DNA of 25,615 nt from JBGTGT01 sp051439375 (GTDB lineage Bacteria; Cyanobacteriota; Cyanobacteriia; Cyanobacteriales; Microcystaceae): contig JBFRWB010000029.1 of the NCBI GenBank assembly GCA_051439375.1, forward strand, positions 1 to 25,615, given 5' to 3'. A model generated the notes under the pieces. The model was not told where the DNA came from. It made no database searches and worked only from the letters and a program-made list of their open reading frames with translations. Shown one piece after another: positions 15,327 through 22,790 of the stretch (within the stretch, counting starts at the first letter, position 1; every line of letters starts with the position of its first letter). A program made the position numbers and the translations under genes.

Positions 15327-15342
15327 ACCCCTCAGATTCATC
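15315..15342 (-). terminator. Intrinsic terminator of the aldo/keto reductase gene
   Basis: On the minus strand GATGAA-TCTGAGGGG-TTCATC is followed by seven T's. It lies 37 nt past the reductase stop codon. Confidence 0.75.
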
Positions 15343-15378
15343 CCCTAGAAAATCAAATCTTGTTGACAGAAATGCAAA

Positions 15379-16335
15379 TTATTCATCCCATAAATTAGAT
15401 AATGTATAGGGCGATCCGTCTCTTGTCCAAAATGTCCCATCTACATAGCGATAATGACGATTTAATTGGGTGATCGCATTTAGATCATCTGACGATAAGC
15501 TGACATCGGCCGCTGCTAAGTTTTCTTGTAAACGGGTAGCATTAACAGATTTAGGGATTACTACCGTTTCTCGACCGATTGCCCACGCTAATAATACCTG
15601 TGCTGGTGTAATTTGGTATTTTTCACCTATTTCTTTTAGTAAAGGATGGTCTAATAACACGGGTTCATCGTCTTTTTTTAAGCTATCAGGGCGATCGCCA
15701 GATCCTAAAGGAGAGTAAGCGGTTAATAAGATATGGTGAGATTGACAGTAATTTAAGAGATCCGTTTGTGAGAAATAGGGATGACATTCTACTTGATTGA
15801 CTTCGGGTTTTTCTGAGGTATTTTTCAGCAATTGCTCTAATTTTGTTTGACTAAAGTTGCTAACTCCAATATGGCGACATAATCCTTCTTTTTTAGCTTG
15901 TTCCATACCTAACCATGTTTCTAGTAGGGAAACCTCTTCAAGACTGTAAAAATCTGCACCGCTTTCTGGTAAAAGTACGGTTTCCTTTAAAGCGACTGGC
16001 CAATGAATCAGGTATAAATCGAGATAATCAAGCTGTAAATCACTAAGTGTCTTTTTTAAAGCGGGAATAACTTGATGGGTTTTATGGGCATTATTCCATA
16101 ATTTAGATGTTATCCAGAGGTTTTCTCGCTTTAGTATGCTTTTAGAAAAGCTTTCACCTAATGCTTGCCCAATTTCCTCTTCATTACCATAAATAGCTGC
16201 ACAATCAATATGCTCATAGCCAATGCTTAACGCATCTTTAACCGCCTGATAGACTTCATTTTTGGCTGATTTCCATGTTCCTAAACCTAAGACTGGAATG
16301 CGATCGCCGTTACTTAAAGGGTAAGATTTAATCAT
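15379..16335 (-). CDS. Aldo/keto reductase, classical NADPH-dependent type
   Basis: A 318-aa (beta/alpha)8 oxidoreductase reducing aldehydes and ketones with NADPH. The full catalytic tetrad is visible: D44 in HIDCAAIYGNE, Y49, K78 in TSKLWNN and H111 in YLIHWPV. Cofactor-binding segments are IGVSNFS, QVECHPYFSQ, TAYSPLGSGD and the phosphate-binding VIPKSVNATRLQENL. The length and the long loop after H111 match the alcohol-dehydrogenase/aldose-reductase-like (AKR4/5) branch. The natural substrate is unknown; cyanobacterial members often detoxify reactive carbonyls. The gene is monocistronic, with a clean terminator, and starts at ATG 16335. Confidence 0.94.
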   Translation of the reverse strand: MIKSYPLSNGDRIPVLGLGTWKSAKNEVYQAVKDALSIGYEHIDCAAIYGNEEEIGQALGESFSKSILKRENLWITSKLWNNAHKTHQVIPALKKTLSDLQLDYLDLYLIHWPVALKETVLLPESGADFYSLEEVSLLETWLGMEQAKKEGLCRHIGVSNFSQTKLEQLLKNTSEKPEVNQVECHPYFSQTDLLNYCQSHHILLTAYSPLGSGDRPDSLKKDDEPVLLDHPLLKEIGEKYQITPAQVLLAWAIGRETVVIPKSVNATRLQENLAAADVSLSSDDLNAITQLNRHYRYVDGTFWTRDGSPYTLSNLWDE

Positions 16336-16395
16336 AAGGTAAGCATAAATTCTACTCTCCCATTGTAAACGGCTTGTTGATTAGTTTATTTTTCG

Positions 16396-16596
16396 ATGGC
16401 TATCCCTCAAGTATTAGCTTATATGGCCTGTCATTCTCCTCAAACTCATCCTATTTATGGGTTGGTAACGAATGGGAATGGTTTTTTATTTATTAAATTG
16501 TATCAAGAACAGTATGCTTTTTCGACGGATTATTCAGTTTATGGCTTACCTAACAATGAACTCTATCAAGTTCTTCAAGTTATGAAAAAATCATGA
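16396..16596 (+). pseudogene. 3' remnant of a type I restriction subunit R N-terminal-domain protein
   Basis: The 66 codons from ATG 16396 match only the end of the ~200-aa 'restriction endonuclease subunit R' (HsdR N-terminal domain) proteins common in cyanobacteria: AIPQVLAYMACHSPQTHPIY, then GLVTNGNGFLFIKL and ELYQVLQVMKK. The domain normally contains the PD-(D/E)xK nuclease core before this segment. Here an in-frame TGA lies 18 nt upstream of the ATG, so the core is gone. It is most likely a truncated, inactive relic; a free-standing 66-aa protein cannot be excluded. Confidence 0.6.
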
Positions 16597-16606
16597 TATC
16601 TATTAA

Positions 16607-17020
16607 TTATCCATTGTCTATTCTTGAAGACTGACTACCAATTATTCGTAATAATAACCAACCGAGAAGGCAACCGATCACATAATAAAAAAAATCTCCC
16701 CATGAAAAAGTTGTTCCTAATAAGAACTTTCCCATGAGAAAAGAACGAAAATACTCTAACAGAGGAGGATGCCATAATTGTAAAACTTCCACAAAGCAAG
16801 TGACTGTAAAAACAATAAATGGAATACGGAACTGATTTTTTCGAGAGGGAAACCAGAGAAAAAACAATAAACACCAAAATATTTCATACCAAACACCTGC
16901 AATTCGATCATTGATCCATTGTTCCCCCCATCCTTGATAAAATTTTGACCCTAAACCCAAGAGAATTATCAGAATTAAGGAGATTAAGATTAGTAATTGC
17001 TGACGACGAGATAGTTTCAT
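16607..17020 (-). CDS. DUF2809 family membrane protein
   Basis: A 137-aa integral membrane protein from ATG 17020 (MKLSRRQQLLILISLILIIL...). The frame is open upstream to 17080, but that start would overlap the end of the preceding reductase gene, and MKLSRRQQ is a typical positive-inside N-terminus. Four hydrophobic segments are visible (about residues 8-24, 45-57, 65-82 and 109-128). Conserved DUF2809 blocks are CFVEVLQLWHPPLLEYFRSF and GTTFSWGDFFYYVIG. The function of the family is unknown. It lies 28 nt after the Fe-S aldo/keto reductase and is the last gene of the probable ycf66 operon. Confidence 0.78.
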   Translation of the reverse strand: MKLSRRQQLLILISLILIILLGLGSKFYQGWGEQWINDRIAGVWYEIFWCLLFFLWFPSRKNQFRIPFIVFTVTCFVEVLQLWHPPLLEYFRSFLMGKFLLGTTFSWGDFFYYVIGCLLGWLLLRIIGSQSSRIDNG

Positions 17021-17048
17021 AAGATAGTTAATAGTTAATTTAATACTT

Positions 17049-18167
17049 CTATCCCCATAAGCGACGACGAGGCGAACCATTTAACCGTTGATGACTATCA
17101 TTTAATAGGCGGGGAATCTCTAATTTTTCGGGACAACGAGGTAAACAGTCCCCGCACTCTGTACATTTATCTCCCTTTCTTCCTGCAAACCAATGACCTG
17201 CATTTTCTAACATTCGATAGCGATATTGTCCATATTGTTTCATATCATAAGCTAAAGACAGATTTCTTAATCTTAAAATTTCGGGGATATTAATGGCTTC
17301 GGGACAGGGTAAACATTGATAACATTGACGACAAAGCTCGGTTTTTACTGCGTCTTCCAAGTGTTTATTTAATTGATTAAAAATAGTTACTTCTTCTTCG
17401 GTTAACGAATAATCTTGATTAGCTACTTGTAAAGGATAGTCTAATTCTTGAGGATTTCCTGCACCAATGCTTAAGGTGGTAATTCTGCGATCGCTTAATA
17501 AAAATCGATAGGTTAAATGTAAAGGAGAAAAGGGATAACACAGTTTTTTCAAAGTCTCTGTGGGAGTATATAATTGTCCTCCTTTATCCGCAGGAGAAAT
17601 AATAAAAATTCCCATCTTTTTTTGATGAGCTAATTCAACAGCAGGTTCGTTGCGTTGAAAAAAATAATAGTAATGAAGATTGACAAAATCAAACAAATCT
17701 GTATTAATTGTTTTTAAAATTAAGTCTAAACTGCCATGGGTGGAAAAGCCTAAATAATGTATCTTACCTGCTCTTAAAGCCTTGTTCAGCACATTTACAC
17801 ATTCTTTCTGAGTAATCCATTGTAAATGTTCTTCGGTGTTAATCCCATGAATGGCCAAACAGTCAAGATAAGGGATTTGTAAGCGAGTTAAAGATTCATC
17901 AATTGATTTTTCTAATAAATTTGGCTCAGAAGTAGGCGTAATTTTTGAGGTGATATAAATTTTTTCTCTGTCTAAAGTAGATAAAACATTCCCTAAATAA
18001 ACTTCACTTTTTCCGTATCCTTTAGCAGTTTCAAAGTGATTAATCCCTAACTCAATTGCTTTTTGTACCGTTTTCTCTAAGGTCGATGAAGATGCTAAAC
18101 AACGCATTAACCCCAAAGAAAACACTGATAAGGGTAACTTGGTTTTACCAAAAATTCGATATTTCAT
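17049..18167 (-). CDS. Aldo/keto reductase with C-terminal 4Fe-4S ferredoxin-like domain
   Basis: A 372-aa protein from ATG 18167 (MKYRIFGKTKLPLSVFSLGL). The frame opens at 18215, but that would run into the preceding gene, and the first 16 residues do not look like a reductase. The N-terminal AKR barrel has Y51, K75 (ITSKI) and H107 (AIHGIN); the usual catalytic Asp is Glu46 in HFETAKGYG. The last ~90 residues carry two cysteine clusters, CRQCYQCLPCP and CTECGDCLPRCP, that would bind 4Fe-4S clusters. Such fusions are annotated as ferredoxin-type or predicted aldo/keto reductases; a ferredoxin-linked or electron-transfer role is inferred. It lies 25 nt after the lipoprotein gene, with no Shine-Dalgarno but two AT-rich 14-bp repeats at the start. 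Confidence 0.88.
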   Translation of the reverse strand: MKYRIFGKTKLPLSVFSLGLMRCLASSSTLEKTVQKAIELGINHFETAKGYGKSEVYLGNVLSTLDREKIYITSKITPTSEPNLLEKSIDESLTRLQIPYLDCLAIHGINTEEHLQWITQKECVNVLNKALRAGKIHYLGFSTHGSLDLILKTINTDLFDFVNLHYYYFFQRNEPAVELAHQKKMGIFIISPADKGGQLYTPTETLKKLCYPFSPLHLTYRFLLSDRRITTLSIGAGNPQELDYPLQVANQDYSLTEEEVTIFNQLNKHLEDAVKTELCRQCYQCLPCPEAINIPEILRLRNLSLAYDMKQYGQYRYRMLENAGHWFAGRKGDKCTECGDCLPRCPEKLEIPRLLNDSHQRLNGSPRRRLWG

Positions 18168-18192
18168 AATTAATAAGTCATAATTAATAATT

Positions 18193-18732
18193 CTAATTCG
18201 GTAAATTCGGATCATTTATCACTGTTCCTTCTGGAATATCTAACTCAATGCGATCGCCTCGATCTAATACTTCAATATCCCATTGACCCCGACGCGCTGT
18301 TTCAAAGACAATATAACGACCATCTGGACTAATTTGGGGATTTCTCACCCAATTACGATAATTTTGGCTAAGAATTTCTGTTCGCTTTGTTATCCGATCA
18401 TACAAGACGATTTGTGGTCGTCCCTGAAGACTCGCAATATAGACCAAATAGCGTCCCGTTTGACTTAAACTAGGCGTTTCTACCACTGTATCGCTGCGGT
18501 TTACCCCTGATAACTCTTCAAACCTTTTAAACCGCAAATCATACAGTAAAATCTCGCTACTCCCATTGCGATTAGAAACCATTGCTAACCAGCGGCCATT
18601 ACCACTTAATGTGGGTTGTTCATCATGGTAGCGACTGTTAAGGGTAGCAGGAGCTTGAGGACGCTCAATCCAGTTACAACCAGCCAGCAAACAAAGTAAA
18701 CTCAGTCTTAACCCCCGAAAAAGACTACCCAT
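18193..18732 (-). CDS. TolB-like beta-propeller lipoprotein
   Basis: A 179-aa secreted lipoprotein. The N-terminus MGSLFRGLRLSLLCLLAGC has basic residues, a short hydrophobic core and a lipobox LLAGC with the lipidated Cys19. After it come three PD40/TolB-type blades: QPTLSGNGRWLAMVSNRNGS, TPSLSQTGRYLVYIASLQGR and NPQISPDGRYIVFETARRGQ. Three blades are fewer than in full TolB, so the protein either self-associates or forms an incomplete propeller. It probably sits in the periplasm anchored to a membrane. It starts 2 nt after the ycf66 stop, so the two are co-transcribed. Confidence 0.85.
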   Translation of the reverse strand: MGSLFRGLRLSLLCLLAGCNWIERPQAPATLNSRYHDEQPTLSGNGRWLAMVSNRNGSSEILLYDLRFKRFEELSGVNRSDTVVETPSLSQTGRYLVYIASLQGRPQIVLYDRITKRTEILSQNYRNWVRNPQISPDGRYIVFETARRGQWDIEVLDRGDRIELDIPEGTVINDPNLPN

Positions 18733-18734
18733 CT

Positions 18735-19676
18735 CTAATAATCAAAGCGACTGGGATTATCTTGATTACTTACTTCTCCTTCGTCATAATCTTCTCTTGT
18801 AGGACGCTCAGAACGAGGACGACGGGGTTCTTTATCAGGTGGGGTTTGTTCCCAATCATCTTGAGGAGGCGCAGCGTCTGGCTCATCTACAGGCTGATAA
18901 TCAACGTAATCTGAAGGATTAGGTTCAGTATCAGGATAGTAATTTTCGTAACTCGATGGTGCAGGACGGGAACGTCGTTTTCGAGACGAAGAAGACCGTT
19001 CCGAAGAGCTTGAGTAATCTTCTGTGTTGCGAGAACGAGAACGCCGAGAAGAGGGAGGGGTGTCATCCCACATATCTGAGGGACTTTCCCAACTATCGTT
19101 CTCGTAATCAGAGGGGGTTGGCCGACGACGAGAGCGGCGGGAACGGGAGCTTTCTGGACTTCTATCACCGTAGTCGTTATAACTATCAGTTGGGGTGGAA
19201 CGACGACTGCGAGAACGTCGAGAATCTTCGTTTTCGTAGCGAGAACGGCGACTGTTGCGGGGATCATCGTACCCTTGTAAGCGAGGATTGTCATAACGGG
19301 TTTCTTCCTCGTAGGGTTCAATTTCATCGAGTTCCGCTTCAGTATAGACTCTTGTACGACTGACGGAGCGATCGCGGTCAACAACTGGCCCACTGCGCTT
19401 GGCTTGTTCAACGGTTGCACCCCGTAAGCGAACGGTTTCTACCGCGAAGAAGATAGCGGATCCCGTTAGTAAAAATTGACCAAACTGTAAGATAGGGTCG
19501 AGTCGCCATCCTTGAAAGAGTAATATTAAACCACACAATAAACCGACGGCGGCAAAAAAGATATCGTGGTCTCTTGATAATTCTGGACGAACTGTGCGTA
19601 AGAAGTACAGTCCTGCTCCAGCGACGGCTAAAAAGATTCCTAAGATGCTGGCTGAGTTTAACCCGAAATTAACCAT
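18735..19676 (-). CDS. ycf66: Ycf66 family protein with long Arg/Ser-rich tail
   Basis: A 313-aa protein. The N-terminal Ycf66 domain (residues 1-92) has three hydrophobic segments: NSASILGIFLAVAGAGLYFL, DIFFAAVGLLCGLILLFQGW and FGQFLLTGSAIFFAVE. Conserved RPELSRDHD and QGWRLDPILQFGQ link them. The family occurs in cyanobacteria and some plastids; its exact function is unknown but it is tied to photosynthetic organisms. From about residue 95 the protein is disordered and dominated by R, S, D, E, P and Y (RRSRSRNTEDY, SRSRRSRRRPTPSDYE), with repeated P-S-D/S-Y-E-N units. The start has AAGGA 7 nt upstream. It heads a likely operon with the lipoprotein, the Fe-S aldo/keto reductase and DUF2809 genes. 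Confidence 0.93.
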   Translation of the reverse strand: MVNFGLNSASILGIFLAVAGAGLYFLRTVRPELSRDHDIFFAAVGLLCGLILLFQGWRLDPILQFGQFLLTGSAIFFAVETVRLRGATVEQAKRSGPVVDRDRSVSRTRVYTEAELDEIEPYEEETRYDNPRLQGYDDPRNSRRSRYENEDSRRSRSRRSTPTDSYNDYGDRSPESSRSRRSRRRPTPSDYENDSWESPSDMWDDTPPSSRRSRSRNTEDYSSSSERSSSSRKRRSRPAPSSYENYYPDTEPNPSDYVDYQPVDEPDAAPPQDDWEQTPPDKEPRRPRSERPTREDYDEGEVSNQDNPSRFDY

Positions 19677-19796
19677 TATTCCTTATGCTTCTAACTCCCT
19701 CTATCTTAAACGAGTTTGGATTTTAGTGTTAGACCTGTGTTTGGGATTCAGGAGTTCAGGAGAAGGGAATCAAAGTGCTTACCTTTAAACTATAAA

Positions 19797-19822
19797 TAGG
19801 GAGAATTCATGAATTCTCCCTA
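19797..19822. repeat. 26-bp perfect palindrome, possible terminator for the UbiB-like gene
   Basis: Each arm is TAGGGAGAATTCA, joined with no spacer, centred at 19809/19810. As RNA it would form an 11-bp stem with a tight loop. On the minus strand it is followed by TTTATAG, so it could end the UbiB-like transcript, but it may instead be a dispersed repeat or a protein binding site. Confidence 0.55.
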
Positions 19823-19912
19823 CTAACAGAGGTGAAACTTATTACTTGTTACTTATTAAGCTAAGACGCATTTAAACTGGGTCTTTGATATTTTAGTACA
19901 AATCCTCAAACT

Positions 19913-19940
19913 CTCTCCCTACTCCCCTCTCCCTACTCCC
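19913..19940. repeat. Tandem 14-bp pyrimidine repeat
   Basis: CTCTCCCTACTCCC occurs twice directly in tandem (19913-19926, 19927-19940), in a polypyrimidine tract just downstream of the UbiB-like stop codon. Confidence 0.7.
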
Positions 19941-19978
19941 TTGCAGTCTTCACATACCAATGCGCGATGCTGAACAGC

Positions 19979-21931
19979 TTAACGGCTACTCATTAACTGT
20001 TTTTTCTCAGAGGCTGTATCTAACTCTAACATGAGAGTACGAACCGTCCGCGCAACTACTTTATTCGTTAATTCCCCTATTACCTGTTGTCCCATTTGTT
20101 GGGTTTCAGGTTTGGTTACTAATTTAGTGATAACAGGAACTAAGCGCAACGGATCAAAGCCGGGGGTTTCTTGGAGAATGTTCCAAATATTTTGTAAGTG
20201 CTGAAAGGTTTGGCTATCATCTCGTAACTCTTCTGGCATTTCTTGGACAGCCATTCCTACTTGTTCCCGTACCCCTGCGGTTAGGTTAAACCATGTACGA
20301 CGACCTAAATTATCCATCCCATTGGCCATTACTTCTACTAAATGGCTGCGAATAAAAGTTCCTCTTTCGGAAAATAGAAAATCGCTGGCTTGATCAATGA
20401 CTTTATCAAAGTCATAGTCAGGGGAATTCATGGCATTCTTTAAGAGGTTTTCCAGACGATTCCAACGGAAGGTATTGTCTCGAAAGAGTAGGTCTTTTAG
20501 GGAATTTCGGAGTTGTTCAGATGGGTCGGTTAATAGTCGTTTTGCAATGTAAGGATAGGCTTTACTGAGGACTTTAAAGTTTGGATCAATGCCAATGGCA
20601 ATCCCTTCTAATGTTACCATTGACCGAATGATTAGGGCGTAATAAGCAGGAACTCGGAAAGGGAATTCATACATCATTTCTGACATCTGATCCGTGATAC
20701 TTTTAAAGTTTAATTCTGCTACACTTGCCCCTAACGCATTGCCAAATACCTCGGTTAAAGCAGGAACAATGGGGGTCAAATCTGTCTCTGGTTTCAGGAA
20801 TTCTAAACTGACATAATCATGTGCTAAGGATTCAAAGTCTCGGTTAACAAGATGAACCACTGCTTCGATTAAACCGTAGCGTTGATAGGGTTTAATGTTG
20901 CTCATCATGCCAAAATCAAGATAAGCTAACCGTCCATCCTCCATAGCTAATAGGTTACCCGGATGGGGATCAGCATGAAAAAATCCGGCTTCTAATAGCT
21001 GTCTTAAAGAACATTGAACCCCCACTTCTACGAGGTGAGTTGCATCGATTCCTTTGGCTTGAATGGCTTCGATATTGGTTAATTTTGTGCCATCAATCCA
21101 TTCCATGGTTAAGACTCGTCTTCCTGTATATTCCCAATGAATTTTAGGAACATAAATTTCGGGTAAATAACCATAGAGTTCGGAGAATTTCTCGGCATTT
21201 TGTCCTTCATTTACATAGTTAATTTCTTCAAAGACTCGGCTGGCTAACTCATCTGTAATTCCCACCAAATCAGAGCGAACCCGTTTAATATTTTGTTTCG
21301 CCCATTTTGCCGCTTGGCGCATGATATAAATATCAAGGGTAATGCGACTAATTAAATCAGGTCTTTGCACCTTAACGGCTACCTTTTCTCCTGTTTTTAA
21401 GCGTCCCTTGTAAACCTGTCCTAAAGAAGCCGCTGCGATGGGTTCAGGAGAGAGTTCTGCATAAATTTCTTGGGGTTTTTTGCCTAATTCTTCTTCGATA
21501 AAGCGATAGGCAATTTCATTGGGGAATGAAGGAAGTTGATCCTGTAAAGTAGATAATTCGTTTAAATAATCAGGAGGAACTAAATCAGGACGAGTGGATA
21601 AAGCTTGACCGATTTTAATATAAGTCGGACCAAGTTTCGTTAGGATTTCTCTTAGCTGAATGGCTCGTCTTTTGCTTTGTTTCTCTCCCCTTCCTAACCG
21701 TTTATCCCACCAAACGCCTAATATGAAGTTGATAAATGGCAAAAGAATATTAATTAAACGCCAGAAAACCCGTAGAAGACGTTTCTTGTAATAACCTTCA
21801 ATGGTTTCAGGGTGATATCGCCAGCTTTCAGGATCATTATCCTGTACTGGCCCTAATGTGGCTTGGTGCGTTGCTGGAAGATAACGGGGTTGAACATCAA
21901 TGGTGACGGGAGCTAGGGAAGAGTTAGTCAT
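19979..21931 (-). CDS. ABC1/UbiB (AarF) family atypical kinase-like protein
   Basis: A 650-aa member of the UbiB/ABC1 family, which supports quinone or prenyl-lipid metabolism in bacteria, mitochondria and plastids. The family motif KxGQ is K106-I-G-Q109 in KIGQALSTRPDL. The alanine-rich loop is AAASLGQVYKG (166-176), the lysine is K187 in VAVKVQRP, and the catalytic loop is FHADPHPGN (D321, N326) followed by DFG at 339-341. There is a hydrophobic stretch near 59-75 (LINILLPFINFILG). The ~200-residue C-terminal extension is usual for cyanobacterial and plastid ABC1K proteins. It is divergent from the hli gene and shares a 190-bp upstream region. The specific substrate pathway (plastoquinone or tocopherol related) is inferred from the family. 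Confidence 0.93.
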   Translation of the reverse strand: MTNSSLAPVTIDVQPRYLPATHQATLGPVQDNDPESWRYHPETIEGYYKKRLLRVFWRLINILLPFINFILGVWWDKRLGRGEKQSKRRAIQLREILTKLGPTYIKIGQALSTRPDLVPPDYLNELSTLQDQLPSFPNEIAYRFIEEELGKKPQEIYAELSPEPIAAASLGQVYKGRLKTGEKVAVKVQRPDLISRITLDIYIMRQAAKWAKQNIKRVRSDLVGITDELASRVFEEINYVNEGQNAEKFSELYGYLPEIYVPKIHWEYTGRRVLTMEWIDGTKLTNIEAIQAKGIDATHLVEVGVQCSLRQLLEAGFFHADPHPGNLLAMEDGRLAYLDFGMMSNIKPYQRYGLIEAVVHLVNRDFESLAHDYVSLEFLKPETDLTPIVPALTEVFGNALGASVAELNFKSITDQMSEMMYEFPFRVPAYYALIIRSMVTLEGIAIGIDPNFKVLSKAYPYIAKRLLTDPSEQLRNSLKDLLFRDNTFRWNRLENLLKNAMNSPDYDFDKVIDQASDFLFSERGTFIRSHLVEVMANGMDNLGRRTWFNLTAGVREQVGMAVQEMPEELRDDSQTFQHLQNIWNILQETPGFDPLRLVPVITKLVTKPETQQMGQQVIGELTNKVVARTVRTLMLELDTASEKKQLMSSR

Positions 21932-22065
21932 AGAGAGCCTTCTTGTAACAGGTTTCGCAATTTATGGTAACAATGGAGAAAGGGTTATAGAAACCGTAAA
22001 ATCTAGACAATTATAGGGATAGTAGCCGTCGCTTAAAATTTATTTTGCTGCGCTGTGCTGTTTTT

Positions 22066-22083
22066 GTTACATTTATTAACAGC
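22066..22083 (+). promoter_or_regulatory. HLR1-like (RpaB-binding) element upstream of hli
   Basis: GTTACATT-TA-TTAACAGC resembles HLR1, two direct (G/T)TTACA(T/A)(T/A) half-sites separated by 2 bp. The first half is perfect and the second has three mismatches. HLR1 is the RpaB site at high-light-responsive genes, and it lies 40 bp before the hli start, which is the expected place. Confidence 0.5.
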
Positions 22084-22122
22084 ATTTTAACATAACTTTA
22101 CTTTATCCTGAGAGGATTACTC

Positions 22123-22275
22123 ATGAAAGACCAACAATCAAATGAAAGTCGCTTTGGGTTTACCCGTTACGCTGAAAATTGGAATGGCCGCTTGGCTATG
22201 TTAGGGTTTGTTGCTGCAATTATGGTGGAATTAGTGACAGGACAGGGAATTTTGCACTTTTGGGGATTGATGTAG
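22123..22275 (+). CDS. High-light-inducible protein (Hli/Scp), 50 aa
   Basis: A single-helix CAB-like protein of the thylakoid membrane. Hli proteins bind chlorophyll and carotenoid, quench excess energy and help photosystem II assembly and chlorophyll reuse. The chlorophyll-binding signature ExxNGRxAMxGF is present as ENWNGRLAMLGFVAAIMVEL (residues 18-37), followed by VTGQGILHFWGLM. ATG 22123 is preceded by GAGAGGA with 6-nt spacing, and TAG is at 22273-22275. At 50 residues it is a short Hli with almost no N-terminal extension. The HLR1-like element upstream suggests induction by strong light. It is monocistronic. Confidence 0.93.
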   Translation: MKDQQSNESRFGFTRYAENWNGRLAMLGFVAAIMVELVTGQGILHFWGLM

Positions 22276-22409
22276 TGCTAAGTTAAGTTCAAATTGATGG
22301 GTGATGACTGTATAGTGCTACGCACAATTAAAAATTCAAAAGCAATCCCTGACGCTCGTTTGCTGAGATTACTGATGTCAAACACGTTTTTGCGATTTTT
22401 AGGGCAAGA

Positions 22410-22510
22410 AATCATTCATAGCCATCGAGCAATCATTCATAACCATCGAGCAATCGTTCATAGCCACCGAGCAATCGTTCATAGCCATTGAGCAATCATT
22501 TGTGAGCGGC
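22410..22510. repeat. 21-bp tandem repeat array (4 full copies and a partial fifth)
   Basis: Units of the type AATCATTCATAGCCATCGAG-C lie at 22410, 22431, 22452 and 22473, with a degraded fifth from 22494. Copies differ by 1-3 bases (ATC/GTC, AGC/AAC, ATC/ACC/ATT). The period is three times seven, so an open frame passes through as repeated IVHSHRA heptads, but no start signal or family supports coding. Confidence 0.85.
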
Positions 22511-22749
22511 TGTAAAAATATACTTCATAAACAGAAAAAAAAGCTCGAAGATAAGCGATCGCCACTTCCTATCAATAGCGATTCATATAACGTTATCCTT
22601 TTTTTATATAACCTAAACCTTCAAATAGCCTTATAAATCATTGAATCCTATGAGCCTCAATTAAGATGCTAATATATTTTCATGATTCCTAACTCATAAT
22701 TTATATTTATAACTCAAGAGACTCTGACTCAACATAATGAGTTATTTTT

Positions 22750-22784
22750 CATAATTTATAATTCATAATTCATAATTCATAATT
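22750..22784. repeat. Five tandem AT-rich heptamers (STRR-like)
   Basis: CATAATT, TATAATT, then three CATAATT units follow without gaps. Short tandem heptanucleotide repeats (STRRs) are known in cyanobacteria. The array ends 6 nt before the ATG at 22791 and takes the place where a Shine-Dalgarno would be. Confidence 0.75.
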
Positions 22785-22790
22785 TAGATC

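Larger units (their letters stand above)
15040..15378. other. 339-bp region between cnfR and the aldo/keto reductase
   Basis: It contains the upstream region of cnfR (no clear sigma70 boxes that I trust), a possible 33-aa small hydrophobic ORF on the plus strand, and the terminator of the aldo/keto reductase gene. Otherwise it is AT-rich and unassigned. Confidence 0.5.
19677..19978. other. 302-bp region between the UbiB-like gene and ycf66
   Basis: It contains a 26-bp perfect palindrome and a tandem pyrimidine repeat (listed separately) plus the ycf66 upstream region. No gene is supported. Confidence 0.5.
22276..22790. other. 515-bp intergenic region with tandem repeats
   Basis: Downstream of hli it holds five 21-bp tandem repeats, one HIP1 site (22555-22562), a long AT-rich stretch and five 7-bp repeats ending just before the next gene. 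An open frame from 22294 to 22491 is produced by the repeats and is not supported as a gene. Confidence 0.6.

Noticed and set aside
18168..18215. N-terminal extension of the Fe-S aldo/keto reductase
   Set aside because: It would overlap the lipoprotein gene and is translated from the AT repeat; MKYRIFGKTK matches reductase N-termini.
22294..22491. 65-codon plus-strand frame with repeated IVHSHRA
   Set aside because: It exists because the 21-bp repeats keep frame; it starts at a TTG without RBS, overlaps nothing known and matches no family.
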